Of a DNA stretch of 64,000 nucleotides, positions 25,227-33,716 are shown in pieces. A program made the translations under genes and the position numbers. The notes under the pieces were generated by a model. The model did no database searches, was not told the origin of the DNA, and saw only the letters and a list, made by a program, of their open reading frames with translations. The stretch is from NCBI GenBank assembly GCA_902770835.1, contig CACXUM010000011.1, positions 29,150 through 93,149 of the forward strand, in the 5' to 3' direction. Position 1 is the first letter of the stretch, and every line of letters begins with the position of its first letter. Source of the DNA: an uncultured Bacteroidia bacterium. GTDB taxonomy: Bacteria; Bacteroidota; Bacteroidia; Bacteroidales; F082.

Positions 25227-26258
25227 TTATCTCGCTGCCACACCACACAAATGGAACAGCACCCGTGCTCCGACGTTGCCATCCCAATCGCCGCCATTAG
25301 GAGAGGGGGAGACCTCGCAAAGGTCGAAGCCGATGATGGTTTTGCCAGCCTCGCGGATGCGGTTGAGCAGGTACATCAGTTCCTCGTACTCCAATCCACC
25401 CGGAACGGGAGTGCCTGTGTTGGGACAAAGTTTCGGATCCAAGGCATCGATGTCGATGGAGAGATAGACCTTCTCAGGTAAGGCTGCAATCATCTCATCC
25501 ACAATTTCTTTCCATCTTGCGCCTTCGTACATGCGTCGGCGGCAGTCGCGGTCGAAGAAGATTTTGATGCGCTCGGGTTGGCTCTCGGCCAAAGCCTTTT
25601 CCTGATGGCAGTAGTCGCGGATGCCGACTTGCACCAGTTTCTTCACATTGCTGAATTTCAGTGTGTTGTAAAAGATGGAAGCATGTGAGTATTTGAAGCC
25701 CTCGAAAGCCTCGCGCAGGTCGCAGTGGGCATCGGCGTGGAGGATGCCGTATTCCTCACCTATATTATTAAGGTATTGGTGATAGGCCAAAGGGCAACTG
25801 TGGTCGCCGCCCAAAAGTCCCACAACCTTGCCTTGTTTTTTCCAATAGGCGATGCGCTCGCGTAACCAGTCGTTTTTCTTCTCCGTGGCAGTTTCGATGC
25901 GGGCGTAAAGTTCTTCGTATTTCTCTGGTTCTTCGTCGATTGTGCCTTCATACAATGCGTTGATGATGTCCTCGCTCAGCGGAGCCATCTCATCGTGCAG
26001 TTCGCGGAGTTCCTTGGGAAATTCGTCCATCCAGATGCCTTTCTGCCAAAGGTCGGGGTAGTCGTGGTGGCATAAATCGACTTGCAGTGAAGCCTCCATG
26101 ATGGTGGCTGGTCCGTCAACCGTGCCTCGGTTGTAACTGGTCGTGAGTTCCCATTCAACGGGTATGATGATGATTTGCGCTTCCTCGGCGGAACAAGGCA
26201 GCCCGTAAATGCCTGAATCGGCGACGGCTGCGGCGTTAGGGTCAAAGTTGTTTTCCAT
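25227..26258 (-). CDS. Agmatinase/arginase-family ureohydrolase
   Basis: A Mn2+-dependent ureohydrolase of 343 residues. The metal ligands are visible in GLLGGDHSCPLAYHQYL, YGILHADAHCDLREAFEG and YLSIDIDALDPKLCPNTGTP (the binuclear cluster His and Asp residues), followed by the conserved PGGLEYEE. The fold covers the whole length. The substrate (agmatine, formiminoglutamate or another guanidino compound) is not decided by these motifs; agmatinase is the usual annotation in Bacteroidota. The TAATTTTG box at 26278-26285 is divergent from that of the MBL hydrolase gene. A DMT transporter follows in the same operon. Confidence 0.85.
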   Translation of the reverse strand: MENNFDPNAAAVADSGIYGLPCSAEEAQIIIIPVEWELTTSYNRGTVDGPATIMEASLQVDLCHHDYPDLWQKGIWMDEFPKELRELHDEMAPLSEDIINALYEGTIDEEPEKYEELYARIETATEKKNDWLRERIAYWKKQGKVVGLLGGDHSCPLAYHQYLNNIGEEYGILHADAHCDLREAFEGFKYSHASIFYNTLKFSNVKKLVQVGIRDYCHQEKALAESQPERIKIFFDRDCRRRMYEGARWKEIVDEMIAALPEKVYLSIDIDALDPKLCPNTGTPVPGGLEYEELMYLLNRIREAGKTIIGFDLCEVSPSPNGGDWDGNVGARVLFHLCGVAAR

Positions 26259-26277
26259 TGTTGATAATTTTGGCGGA

Positions 26278-26285
26278 CAAAATTA
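26278..26285 (-). promoter_or_regulatory. -7 box of the ureohydrolase gene
   Basis: Minus strand reads TAATTTTG, 19 bases before the start codon at 26258. Confidence 0.6.
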
Positions 26286-26306
26286 AACAAAAAACGAATT
26301 AATCAT

Positions 26307-26314
26307 TACTTTTG
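26307..26314 (+). promoter_or_regulatory. -7 box of the MBL hydrolase gene
   Basis: Reads TACTTTTG, 18 bases before the ATG at 26333. Confidence 0.65.
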
Positions 26315-26332
26315 CGGCCAAATTTGAATCAG

Positions 26333-27154
26333 ATGGATCTCTTTTCCTGTCTTTCGCCCTTCGTTTTTTGCAGTTTTGCCTCAGGCAGCAGCGGCAATTG
26401 CTATTATGTGGGCAAGCAGGACGAGGGCGTTTTGGTGGATGTTGGCATCAGTGCAAAACAAATCTTGAATTTGTTGGCAGAGAACGATATACCGCTCAGC
26501 CAAATCAAGGCCATACTGATTACTCACGACCACATCGACCATGTGTTGGGGCTTGAAAACTTGACAAAACTGTCGTCCATCCCGATTTACGCGCACTCGG
26601 ATTGCTTGCAAGGCATTGCGGAGGGCAAGTCGACGAAGAAAGTCGACCCGCAATTGTTCCGCGAAGTGGAGCCTTTGCAGCCTTTTGAGGTTTGCGGCAT
26701 CACCATTGAGGCATTCCCTGTCATGCACGATGGCCGAGGTGCTGTAGGCTATCATTTTGATTACGAAGGCCGTACATTGACCATCGCCACTGATATTGGA
26801 ATGCTTGACAAGGTGGTGAAGGAGCAGATTCGCCGTGCCGACAACCTTGTCATTGAGGCGAACTACGATGTGGAAATGTTGGAAAAAGGCCCTTATCCTT
26901 ACATCCTGAAACAGCGCATTTCGAGTCCATTCGGGCATTTGAGCAATGAGGAATCGGCGCGTTTCGTGGCCGAAATCTACCATGCGGGCATGAAAAACAT
27001 CATGCTTTGCCACCTCAGCGAGAACAACAACACGCCTGAGCGTGCCATGCAGTGCCTCTATCAGCAATTCCAGAAAAAGCGCGTCCGGCTCGACGCAAAC
27101 ACCTCGATTTTCCCCTTGCCGCGCCACAAATGCACGGGATTTGTGTATTTGTAG
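26333..27154 (+). CDS. MBL-fold metallohydrolase, YycJ/WalJ-like
   Basis: A 273-residue metallo-beta-lactamase-fold protein. The N-terminal CSFASGSSGNCYYVG and the metal-binding THDHIDHVLGLENL (HxHxDH) are typical of the YycJ/WalJ group, with further ligands at FPVMHDGRGAVGY, ATDIGML and LCHLSENNN. Relatives are double-stranded 5' exonucleases or are linked to cell-wall/DNA coordination; the substrate here is unknown. The ATG at 26333 is chosen because the upstream TTG (26312) lies within the -7 box. The gene is followed by a 170-base spacer with DnaA-box-like sequences. Confidence 0.85.
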   Translation: MDLFSCLSPFVFCSFASGSSGNCYYVGKQDEGVLVDVGISAKQILNLLAENDIPLSQIKAILITHDHIDHVLGLENLTKLSSIPIYAHSDCLQGIAEGKSTKKVDPQLFREVEPLQPFEVCGITIEAFPVMHDGRGAVGYHFDYEGRTLTIATDIGMLDKVVKEQIRRADNLVIEANYDVEMLEKGPYPYILKQRISSPFGHLSNEESARFVAEIYHAGMKNIMLCHLSENNNTPERAMQCLYQQFQKKRVRLDANTSIFPLPRHKCTGFVYL

Positions 27155-27164
27155 AATCCCCACA

Positions 27165-27241
27165 TTTCCACAATTTGGGCAACCATTTTGTGCTTTCCAC
27201 AGTTTTCCACAGTTTGTAGTAGTTGTGGAAATGATTTCAAA
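27165..27241. other. Cluster of four TTTCCACA (DnaA-box-like) sites
   Basis: TTTCCACA occurs at 27165-27172 and 27194-27201, TTTTCCACA at 27203-27211, and the reverse-strand form TTGTGGAAA at 27233-27241, all within 77 bases of the spacer. They differ by one or two bases from the DnaA box TTATCCACA. An AT-rich stretch (AAAATATTGATAAACAATTA) follows. Confidence 0.4.
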
Positions 27242-27324
27242 ATATTGATAAACAATTAGTTGAATATTTCTTTTCGTTATGGCACGCATTGTGCTAAATT
27301 AATAAGGTAATTCAAAAACTGGAT

Positions 27325-28215
27325 ATGATGCAACACAAAATGACATTGGTTTCATTGCTTTTCGTGGTCTTGATGGCCGCGTCGTGCAATGTGGAACGTT
27401 CCGAAAAGTACCAAACCCTGTTGGCCGAGCGCGATTCGCTTTACACCGAGGCCGTTGCCGCCAAAGGTGGTTTCGACAATGCGCTGAATACCATTAATGA
27501 GATTGAGAATGCGCTTGAGGCCATCCGCGCCCAAGAAAACATCATTATGATGGAGAACCAAGAGGGCAACACCAACAAGGCCGTTTCGGAAATCAATGCC
27601 ATCCAGCAAACCTTGCAGGAAAACCGCAAGAAGATTGAGAAATTGGAGAAACAGTTGGCAGAGCAAGGCTCGAAGTCGAAGGCTTTGAACCAGACCGTGA
27701 GCCGACTGAAAAAGCAACTGGAGGAGAAAGATACCTACATCAACAACCTGAAGGACGAGTTGCAGCAAAGCCGCCAGCAGATTGCCGACCTGAACGAACA
27801 GGTTTCGGACCTGAACGAGAACATCAACGAACTCAGCAGCAATCTTGATGTGATGACGGTTCAGAACGCGGCGCAACAGGCCACCATCGAAAACCAAGAT
27901 GCCATGCTGAACACGGTGTGGATTTGCATCGCCACGCAGCAGGTGCTTGTGGAAAAAGGCGTCCTCAGCAAGGGCGGTCTGTTCCAACCCACCGAAATCT
28001 CCAAGCAGGGCTTTGACAAGAGCCAGTTCATGCAAGGCAACAAGCGCGACTTGGACATCATCCCCCTGCACACCAAAAAGGCCAAAATCATGACCAACCA
28101 CCCGGAAAGCAGTTACGAAATCACTGAGGGAGAGGAAGGTTCGCTGACCATCCAAATCCGTGACAAGGACGCTTTCTGGAGTATGTCGAATTATTTGGTA
28201 GTTTCCATCAAATAA
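27325..28215 (+). CDS. Coiled-coil lipoprotein of unknown function
   Basis: A 296-residue protein with an SPII signal peptide (LLFVVLMAASC, lipobox Cys about 21), so it should be lipid-anchored in the outer or inner membrane. Residues of about 50-200 form a long heptad-rich coiled coil (ENRKKIEKLEKQLAEQG, DLNEQVSDLNENINELSS). The C-terminal 90 residues are compact and contain LVEKGVLSKGGLFQPTEIS and a final beta-rich region. Similar Bacteroidota proteins exist, but I cannot assign a role. A clear terminator follows; no TAnnTTTG box was found directly upstream. Confidence 0.75.
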   Translation: MMQHKMTLVSLLFVVLMAASCNVERSEKYQTLLAERDSLYTEAVAAKGGFDNALNTINEIENALEAIRAQENIIMMENQEGNTNKAVSEINAIQQTLQENRKKIEKLEKQLAEQGSKSKALNQTVSRLKKQLEEKDTYINNLKDELQQSRQQIADLNEQVSDLNENINELSSNLDVMTVQNAAQQATIENQDAMLNTVWICIATQQVLVEKGVLSKGGLFQPTEISKQGFDKSQFMQGNKRDLDIIPLHTKKAKIMTNHPESSYEITEGEEGSLTIQIRDKDAFWSMSNYLVVSIK

Positions 28216-28260
28216 AAATCCGGTAAACCGGAACTGCTCGTTTTCAATTTTTTTAAAAAC

Positions 28261-28292
28261 GCCTCACATTTCCCCAATGTGGGGCTTTTTTT
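28261..28292 (+). terminator. Intrinsic terminator after the coiled-coil lipoprotein gene
   Basis: Stem GCCTCACATT / AATGTGGGGC with a short loop (one G-T pair), followed by seven T. Confidence 0.85.
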
Positions 28293-28325
28293 GTGTGTAA
28301 TTTTGTGGAATCTACAAAAAATTGT

Positions 28326-28333
28326 TACTTTTG
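28326..28333 (+). promoter_or_regulatory. -7 box of the NtrC-type regulator gene
   Basis: Reads TACTTTTG and ends only five bases before the ATG at 28339, which implies a leaderless or nearly leaderless mRNA. Confidence 0.65.
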
Positions 28334-28338
28334 CACCC

Positions 28339-29676
28339 ATGAAATGTAGAATTCTTGTTGTGGAAGACGATGCCTCCTTCGGCCTGATGATTCAGACTTG
28401 GCTGAAGAAGAACGGCTATGAGGCGGTGCTTGCGTCGCGCTATGAGCAGGCTAAAATCGAGATTTCAAGCGGTGATTTTGGCTTGATTCTCACCGATTTG
28501 CGCTTGCCCGATGGCGACGGCATCATCCTGATGACTTGGGTGCGCGAAAAACTGAAAAGCAAGGTACCCATCATTGTGATGACGGGCTATGCCGAAGTTC
28601 AAACTGCTGTTTCGGCCATGAAACTTGGTGCCTTCGACTACCTCAAGAAACCCATCAACCCGAGCGTTTTGGAGGAGAAAATCGCGGCGGCGTTGGCTTC
28701 CACCGACGAAGAAGCAGCCGAAACCTTCATTCCGGGCAACAGACAGTGGGTGAGGGGCAGCAGCCCATCCATGATTCGGCTTTACAAGCATGTGGAACTG
28801 GTTGCCCCGACCAAATTCTCCGTACTCATCCTCGGCGAGAGCGGCACGGGCAAGGAATACATCGCCCGCATGATTCACGAGATGAGCCTATATAAAGACG
28901 GGCCTTTCATCCCCGTGGATTGTGGAAGCCTCTCCAAGGAGTTGGCTCCCAGTGAGTTGTTTGGCCATCTGAAAGGCTCATTCACCTCAGCCATCGCCGA
29001 CAAGAAGGGCGTTTTCGAGCAGGCCAAAGGCGGCACGGTGTTCCTTGACGAGGTGGGCAATTTGCCCTACGAAGTGCAGATGCAACTGCTCCGCGCCTTG
29101 CAGGAGCAAAAGGTGAGGCCCGTAGGCTCGGCCACCGACATCCATGTTGACGTGCGCATCCTTGCCGCCACCAATGAGAACTTGGAAAAGGCCATAGAAG
29201 AAGGCCGTTTCCGTCAGGATTTGTTCCACAGAATCAATGAGTTTGCCATTGAGGTGCCACCTTTGCGCGACCGATTGGAAGACTTTGACGAACTGACGGC
29301 GTTTTTCATCCGTCAGGCCAATGAGGAGTTGGGCAAGAACGTGAAAGGCATTTCGGACGATGCCTTGCAACGCATGAAGGAGCAACGCTGGAACGGCAAC
29401 CTGCGCGAGTTGCGCAATGTAGTGCGCCGTTGCGTGCTGTTTGCCGAGGGCGAAAACATCGAATTGGACGACCTGCCGGTGTTCAGTGCGCCCAACAAAA
29501 AGACCGTCATTGCTGCCGATGAGGACGACTGGGCTTTGCGTCCCGAGCACGAGAAAGAACAAATCGAGGCCGCGCTTCAGAAGGCGCGTGGAAATAAGAC
29601 CGTGGCCGCCAAACTTTTGCAAATCGACAGGAAGACCTTGTATAACAAGATGCATTTGTATGGGATAGAACTTTGA
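28339..29676 (+). CDS. Sigma-54-dependent NtrC-family response regulator
   Basis: A 445-residue regulator. The receiver domain (1-120) has the acidic pair EDD, the phospho-acceptor Asp in LILTDLRLPDGDGI and Lys in YLKKPI. The AAA+ domain (about 140-370) has Walker A GESGTGKEYIARM, Walker B GGTVFLDEVGNLP and sensor residues in RFRQDLFHRINEF. The C-terminal Fis-type helix-turn-helix (about 405-445) has GNKTVAAKLLQIDRKTLYNK. The sigma-54 contact loop reads GSFTSA instead of GAFTGA. The start follows the conserved first strand (MKCRILVVEDD). It is convergent with a hybrid kinase that ends two bases away, its probable partner. Confidence 0.92.
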   Translation: MKCRILVVEDDASFGLMIQTWLKKNGYEAVLASRYEQAKIEISSGDFGLILTDLRLPDGDGIILMTWVREKLKSKVPIIVMTGYAEVQTAVSAMKLGAFDYLKKPINPSVLEEKIAAALASTDEEAAETFIPGNRQWVRGSSPSMIRLYKHVELVAPTKFSVLILGESGTGKEYIARMIHEMSLYKDGPFIPVDCGSLSKELAPSELFGHLKGSFTSAIADKKGVFEQAKGGTVFLDEVGNLPYEVQMQLLRALQEQKVRPVGSATDIHVDVRILAATNENLEKAIEEGRFRQDLFHRINEFAIEVPPLRDRLEDFDELTAFFIRQANEELGKNVKGISDDALQRMKEQRWNGNLRELRNVVRRCVLFAEGENIELDDLPVFSAPNKKTVIAADEDDWALRPEHEKEQIEAALQKARGNKTVAAKLLQIDRKTLYNKMHLYGIEL

Positions 29677-29678
29677 TC

Positions 29679-32135
29679 TTATTCGATCCCATATTTCTCC
29701 GCCAGCAAATCCAGCAATTCATCAACTTGCGACATGAATTGGGTGGCGTCGTCTTTCCATGTGGGGTAGTCGGATTCGGATTCGTTTTTGCCGCGCAGGG
29801 CGTTCATGCGGGCGAGGAAGGTTGTGTCGCGCTCCAATTGCTTGAACATGGGAAGCATCTTGTGGCAAAGCCCTTGCATTTCAACGAAATCCGACTGCTC
29901 AATTAAAGTGTTCATTTTAACCAAATCGTCGGCGGTGGACTGCACAAAGACGGTCAAAATATCGGTCATGGCTTCCTTGTCGTTGCCCATCATTTCACTG
30001 AAGGCGGGAAAATCGGGGAAAGCGGTTTCGGCCTCCATTTCGCTTGAAGCAACACTTCCGAACAGGTTCTCCAACTGCTTGAGGTTGAATGGTTTTTGTA
30101 AGAATCCGTCGAAGCCCTCGGCCTTGGCTTTTTCGATGGTGTATTCGATGCGGCCCGTCATAAGAATGACGGGCTTTTTGGGGTCGGCTTCCTTGAAGAA
30201 ATACAGAACATCGTTGCCCGTGACGGCTCCCATCTCCCTGTCAGTCAGGATGTAATCGTATTCCTGCACCTGATGCAGGGCGTTTTCCACATCGTTCATT
30301 GAGCGACAGGGAATGGCTTGATGGCCAAGGCGGTGCAGCATGGTGTCAATGACGGACAAAAGCGTGTTGTCGTCGTCGATGACTAAGATGTTGAGGCTCT
30401 TTTTGTTGTCCTCGCTTGCCTCATTCGTTTCTTCAACTCTTTGCTCAACCGACTCCACTGGAATCCTCACCTCGAAATGCGTACCTTTGCCCACCTCGGA
30501 ATCGATGTGGATTTCGCCGCCGAGCAGGTCGACGAGACCCTTGACGACCGACATGCCATAGCCGCTACCCTCGGCGAATTGGTTGTAGGTCTCGATGCGC
30601 ACAAAAGGCTTGAACACTTCCTCCAACTTGTCTTCGGGGATGCCCACGCCCGTGTCGGTGATGTCGAAAACGAGCAGGTTGCGCCCCATCCGCGCCTTGA
30701 AGGTGACGCTGCCCTCCAAGGTGTATTTGATGCCGTTGGAGATGATGTTAGTCAGTATCTGTTTGATTTTCAGTTGGTCGGAGCAGACGAAAGTGTTGGT
30801 TTCGATGCTGTTTTCCAACTTGAACGTCAGGTTTTTGTGGCGGGCGATGGACTCGAACATCTCGGCGGTTTCATCGCAAAGTTGATGGATGTTGAAGTTT
30901 TCCTTGTTGACTTGCAGTTTGCCCTGTTCGAGGCTCGAAAACTCCAAAAGGTTGGTCAGTAGGTTGAGGATGTGTCCGGCGGATTGTTGTATCGAGTTGA
31001 TTTCCTTCTCGTTGCCGGTCTTGTCCAAGAGTTCCACATAGCCCATGATGGAACTGAGCGGCGTCTTGATGTCGTGCGACACGGAGAGCAGCAGTTTGTG
31101 GCGGCTTTCCATGATTTCCTCAGTCTTCTTCTTGGCTTCCTCGGCGGCGCGACGGGCGCGATAGCCTTTGTTTACATCGCTGATAATCAGGATAATGAAG
31201 ATGATGATGAGCAGCAATGTTGCGGCACCGATGAGAATGGAGGTGCGTGTGTTTTCGTCGATGATTTCCTCGCTTTTCTCGATTTCAAGGATGGTGGAGT
31301 CGAGGATTTCTTGGTTGAGGCGTATCAATAAGGTGGAAATCTGCTCTGAGAGTTGGTTGTCGGCCTTCACCAGTTCCTGCGTCTTTTTCTCGTAGTCCTT
31401 GATTTTATTCCAGTATTCGGCCTTGGCGCGGTTGGAAAGCACGCGCAGGTCGGCCAAGATGTTGATGGTGTCGGGGTGCTGGCGTTGGATGTGGAGCGTG
31501 TCGGTGCGCTCGATGGAGATGTACACGAGGCTGTCTTCGGCGGATTCAGACGGGTTGAACACCTTGCCGACCCTTTGCCAGAAGCCCGGCTTGTCAAGCT
31601 TGCGCGGCACATGGATGATGGTGTCTTTCGAGACGGTGGTCACCACGATTTCGTCCTCGGTTTTCGGGGGTCTGTAGTCGTCGATGGTGCGGTCGAATTC
31701 GGCCAAAGGGTTGAAGTCGTGGAACTGCTTCGACAGTTCGTTGCTGATGCGGCCCTTGCTTTTGATGAGGCTTTCTATCTTGCTCACCATCAGTTTGTTG
31801 TCGTCGCTGATTTCAAACGACATCAGCGAGTCGGTTTGCGCGGTGATGGCCTCTCGGTAGGCGTTGAACTCGCGCTTGTATTTGGGTTGTTCGGTGAAGG
31901 CGAAGAGGTTGGCGGCGTTTTGGGCGGCGTGTACGTTTTTGGTGAATTCGTTCACCCAATTGAGCGCGTCGTGCTGCGAGTTGATGTTGGAGCGTTGGTT
32001 TTCGATGCTGTTGCGGAGGTTGGAGATGTAGTAGAACAAGGCTGCGCAAAGGGCCATGACGAACAGGTAGGTGATGACCACCTTCCAACTGGTGCGGCTT
32101 CCGCTTGGGTAATCGTTTCGGCTTTTCTTCTGCAT
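29679..32135 (-). CDS. Hybrid sensor histidine kinase with receiver and Hpt domains
   Basis: A phosphorelay kinase of 818 residues from the ATG at 32135. The order is: membrane helix (about 17-38), a 280-residue extracytoplasmic sensor rich in heptads, second helix (about 300-325), and HisKA with SVSHDIKTPLSSIMGYVELL (phospho-His). HATPase_c follows, with NIISNGIKYTL, DITDTGVGIPE and GSGYGMSVVKGL, then a receiver domain (ILVIDDDNTLL; acceptor in YILTDREMG; VILMTGRIEYT). A C-terminal Hpt domain has LCHKMLPMFKQL. It has every relay module except the output, so the convergent NtrC-type protein is the natural target (inference). The promoter is at 32143-32150. Confidence 0.92.
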   Translation of the reverse strand: MQKKSRNDYPSGSRTSWKVVITYLFVMALCAALFYYISNLRNSIENQRSNINSQHDALNWVNEFTKNVHAAQNAANLFAFTEQPKYKREFNAYREAITAQTDSLMSFEISDDNKLMVSKIESLIKSKGRISNELSKQFHDFNPLAEFDRTIDDYRPPKTEDEIVVTTVSKDTIIHVPRKLDKPGFWQRVGKVFNPSESAEDSLVYISIERTDTLHIQRQHPDTINILADLRVLSNRAKAEYWNKIKDYEKKTQELVKADNQLSEQISTLLIRLNQEILDSTILEIEKSEEIIDENTRTSILIGAATLLLIIIFIILIISDVNKGYRARRAAEEAKKKTEEIMESRHKLLLSVSHDIKTPLSSIMGYVELLDKTGNEKEINSIQQSAGHILNLLTNLLEFSSLEQGKLQVNKENFNIHQLCDETAEMFESIARHKNLTFKLENSIETNTFVCSDQLKIKQILTNIISNGIKYTLEGSVTFKARMGRNLLVFDITDTGVGIPEDKLEEVFKPFVRIETYNQFAEGSGYGMSVVKGLVDLLGGEIHIDSEVGKGTHFEVRIPVESVEQRVEETNEASEDNKKSLNILVIDDDNTLLSVIDTMLHRLGHQAIPCRSMNDVENALHQVQEYDYILTDREMGAVTGNDVLYFFKEADPKKPVILMTGRIEYTIEKAKAEGFDGFLQKPFNLKQLENLFGSVASSEMEAETAFPDFPAFSEMMGNDKEAMTDILTVFVQSTADDLVKMNTLIEQSDFVEMQGLCHKMLPMFKQLERDTTFLARMNALRGKNESESDYPTWKDDATQFMSQVDELLDLLAEKYGIE

Positions 32136-32141
32136 GATGCG

Positions 32142-32170
32142 GCAAAGATAGCACTTTTTTTTATCTTTGC
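32142..32170. promoter_or_regulatory. Back-to-back -7 boxes of the kinase and the 5'-nucleotidase genes
   Basis: GCAAAGATA at 32142-32150 and TATCTTTGC at 32162-32170 are exact inverted copies separated by 11 bases. The left one serves the kinase on the minus strand, the right one the nucleotidase on the plus strand. Confidence 0.7.
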
Positions 32171-32192
32171 GGCTCAAATAAAGCATCAAACC

Positions 32193-33644
32193 ATGAACAA
32201 GAAAAAGTTGTTATTACTGCTCGCTTTGGTGGCCGTGGTGTTGTATCTCGTCCTTCGCAACCAACCCGAAAGCCCAACTGAACACGCTGGCAATCAGGAC
32301 GCTGCGGGCAAAACCGAAATCGTCATCTTGTCGGTCAACGACATGCACGCCAACATCGACCTGTTTCCCAAATTCGCCGCGATGGTCGACAGTTTGAGGG
32401 CCATCTACCCTGATTTGCTGCTGTTTTCGGCAGGCGACAACCGCACGGGCAACCCCGTGAACGACCAGTACGACCCCGTCAATTACCCCATGATCGAACT
32501 GATGAACCAAACCGGCTTCGACCTTTGCGCCGTGGGCAACCACGAATGGGACGGCAACATCGTGAACTTGCAGAACGACATCCGTCGGGCCAAGTTCCCC
32601 TTCCTTTGCGCCAACGTCGTTATCCCCGACACGGTCAATCTCAGTATCAAGCCTTTCGTGACCTTTGAAAACCAAGGCGTTAAGATGGCGGTCGTCGGCA
32701 TGATTGAAGTCCGCCACGATGGTATTCCGGGCGCGCATCCCGACAACCTGAAAAAAGTGAGTTTCAAACGCGCCTTCGATGTGCTTCCTGAGTACCAATA
32801 CCTTAGAAACCAGAACGATGTGGTGATTTTGCTTTCGCATTGCGGCATTGAGGACGACATGGAAATAGCCCAAGCCTATCCGTGGCTTGATGCCATCATC
32901 GGCGGCCACAGCCACACCTTGATTGAGCATCCTCGCGAGACAAACGGCGTGTTAGTTACGCAATCCGGCTCGCACCTGAAATTCGCCACCTTGATTAAAT
33001 TAGAGGTGGAAGGCCACAAGGTTGTCAATAAAGAGGCCATTGTGCTGAATGTCAGCAAGGTAAGGAAAGAAAAGCCCGAAATCAGGCAAATGGTGAACGG
33101 GTTCAACGACGCGCCCGCCTTGAACGAGCCTATCGCGACGGCGAAGACCAAGTTTGAGAACCTGGAGGAGTTGGGCTGCATGATAACCGATGCCATCCGC
33201 GAGATGAGCGGTGCCGACTTCGCCTTCCAAAACACGGGCGGGGTGCGTGTCAACTACCTGAAGAAAGGCCCCATCACCGTGAAGGATGTCTACAGCATCG
33301 ATCCGTTCAACAACGATGTGGTCGTGTTCCGCATGACCGGCGAGCAGGTGAAGCGGTTCATTATCAATTCCTACCGCAAAAACGGCGGCCATCCGTCCTA
33401 CGTTTCGGGCATGACCTATCGGGTGAGCGACGACGGTAAGTCAGTGTGGATCAACATGGAAGGCACTGGTTTCTCGACCAAGAAGGTGTATAAGGTGGCC
33501 TTCAACAGTTACATGGCCTCCACGGTCAACATCGAGAGCGTCGATGACGGGCGGAGCCTGTTCAGGACTTCCGAGGAGATGATGATTGATTTTTTGCGCA
33601 GGCAAAAAGTGGTTGATTATCAGGGTGTAGTCAGAACGCATTAA
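32193..33644 (+). CDS. 5'-nucleotidase / UshA-type metallophosphoesterase
   Basis: A periplasmic or membrane-anchored nucleotidase of 483 residues. Residues 4-22 form a hydrophobic anchor (KKLLLLLALVAVVLYLVL). The N-terminal calcineurin-like domain has LSVNDMHANID, SAGDNRTGNPVN, GNHEWDGN, LLSHCGIEDD and GGHSHTLIEHP, the binuclear metal ligands. The C-terminal 5_nucleotid_C domain has AFQNTGGVRVNYL and IDPFNNDVVVFRMTGEQV. It hydrolyses nucleotides or nucleotide sugars for scavenging. The ATG at 32193 is chosen from the promoter position and the signal anchor, although the frame is open far upstream. Confidence 0.92.
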   Translation: MNKKKLLLLLALVAVVLYLVLRNQPESPTEHAGNQDAAGKTEIVILSVNDMHANIDLFPKFAAMVDSLRAIYPDLLLFSAGDNRTGNPVNDQYDPVNYPMIELMNQTGFDLCAVGNHEWDGNIVNLQNDIRRAKFPFLCANVVIPDTVNLSIKPFVTFENQGVKMAVVGMIEVRHDGIPGAHPDNLKKVSFKRAFDVLPEYQYLRNQNDVVILLSHCGIEDDMEIAQAYPWLDAIIGGHSHTLIEHPRETNGVLVTQSGSHLKFATLIKLEVEGHKVVNKEAIVLNVSKVRKEKPEIRQMVNGFNDAPALNEPIATAKTKFENLEELGCMITDAIREMSGADFAFQNTGGVRVNYLKKGPITVKDVYSIDPFNNDVVVFRMTGEQVKRFIINSYRKNGGHPSYVSGMTYRVSDDGKSVWINMEGTGFSTKKVYKVAFNSYMASTVNIESVDDGRSLFRTSEEMMIDFLRRQKVVDYQGVVRTH

Positions 33645-33674
33645 AATTCTGTTTGTACGAAAAGAAAGTTTTTG

Positions 33675-33682
33675 TACTTTTG
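33675..33682 (+). promoter_or_regulatory. -7 box of the aldose epimerase gene
   Basis: Reads TACTTTTG, 34 bases before the ATG at 33717. Confidence 0.65.
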
Positions 33683-33716
33683 CAGGCTCAAATTTTGAAG
33701 ATTGAAATCGAAGAAG

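Noticed and set aside
31353-32192. An 840-base in-frame extension upstream of the 5'-nucleotidase
   Set aside because: It lies opposite the kinase gene; the promoter at 32162 and the signal anchor at 32193 fix the start.
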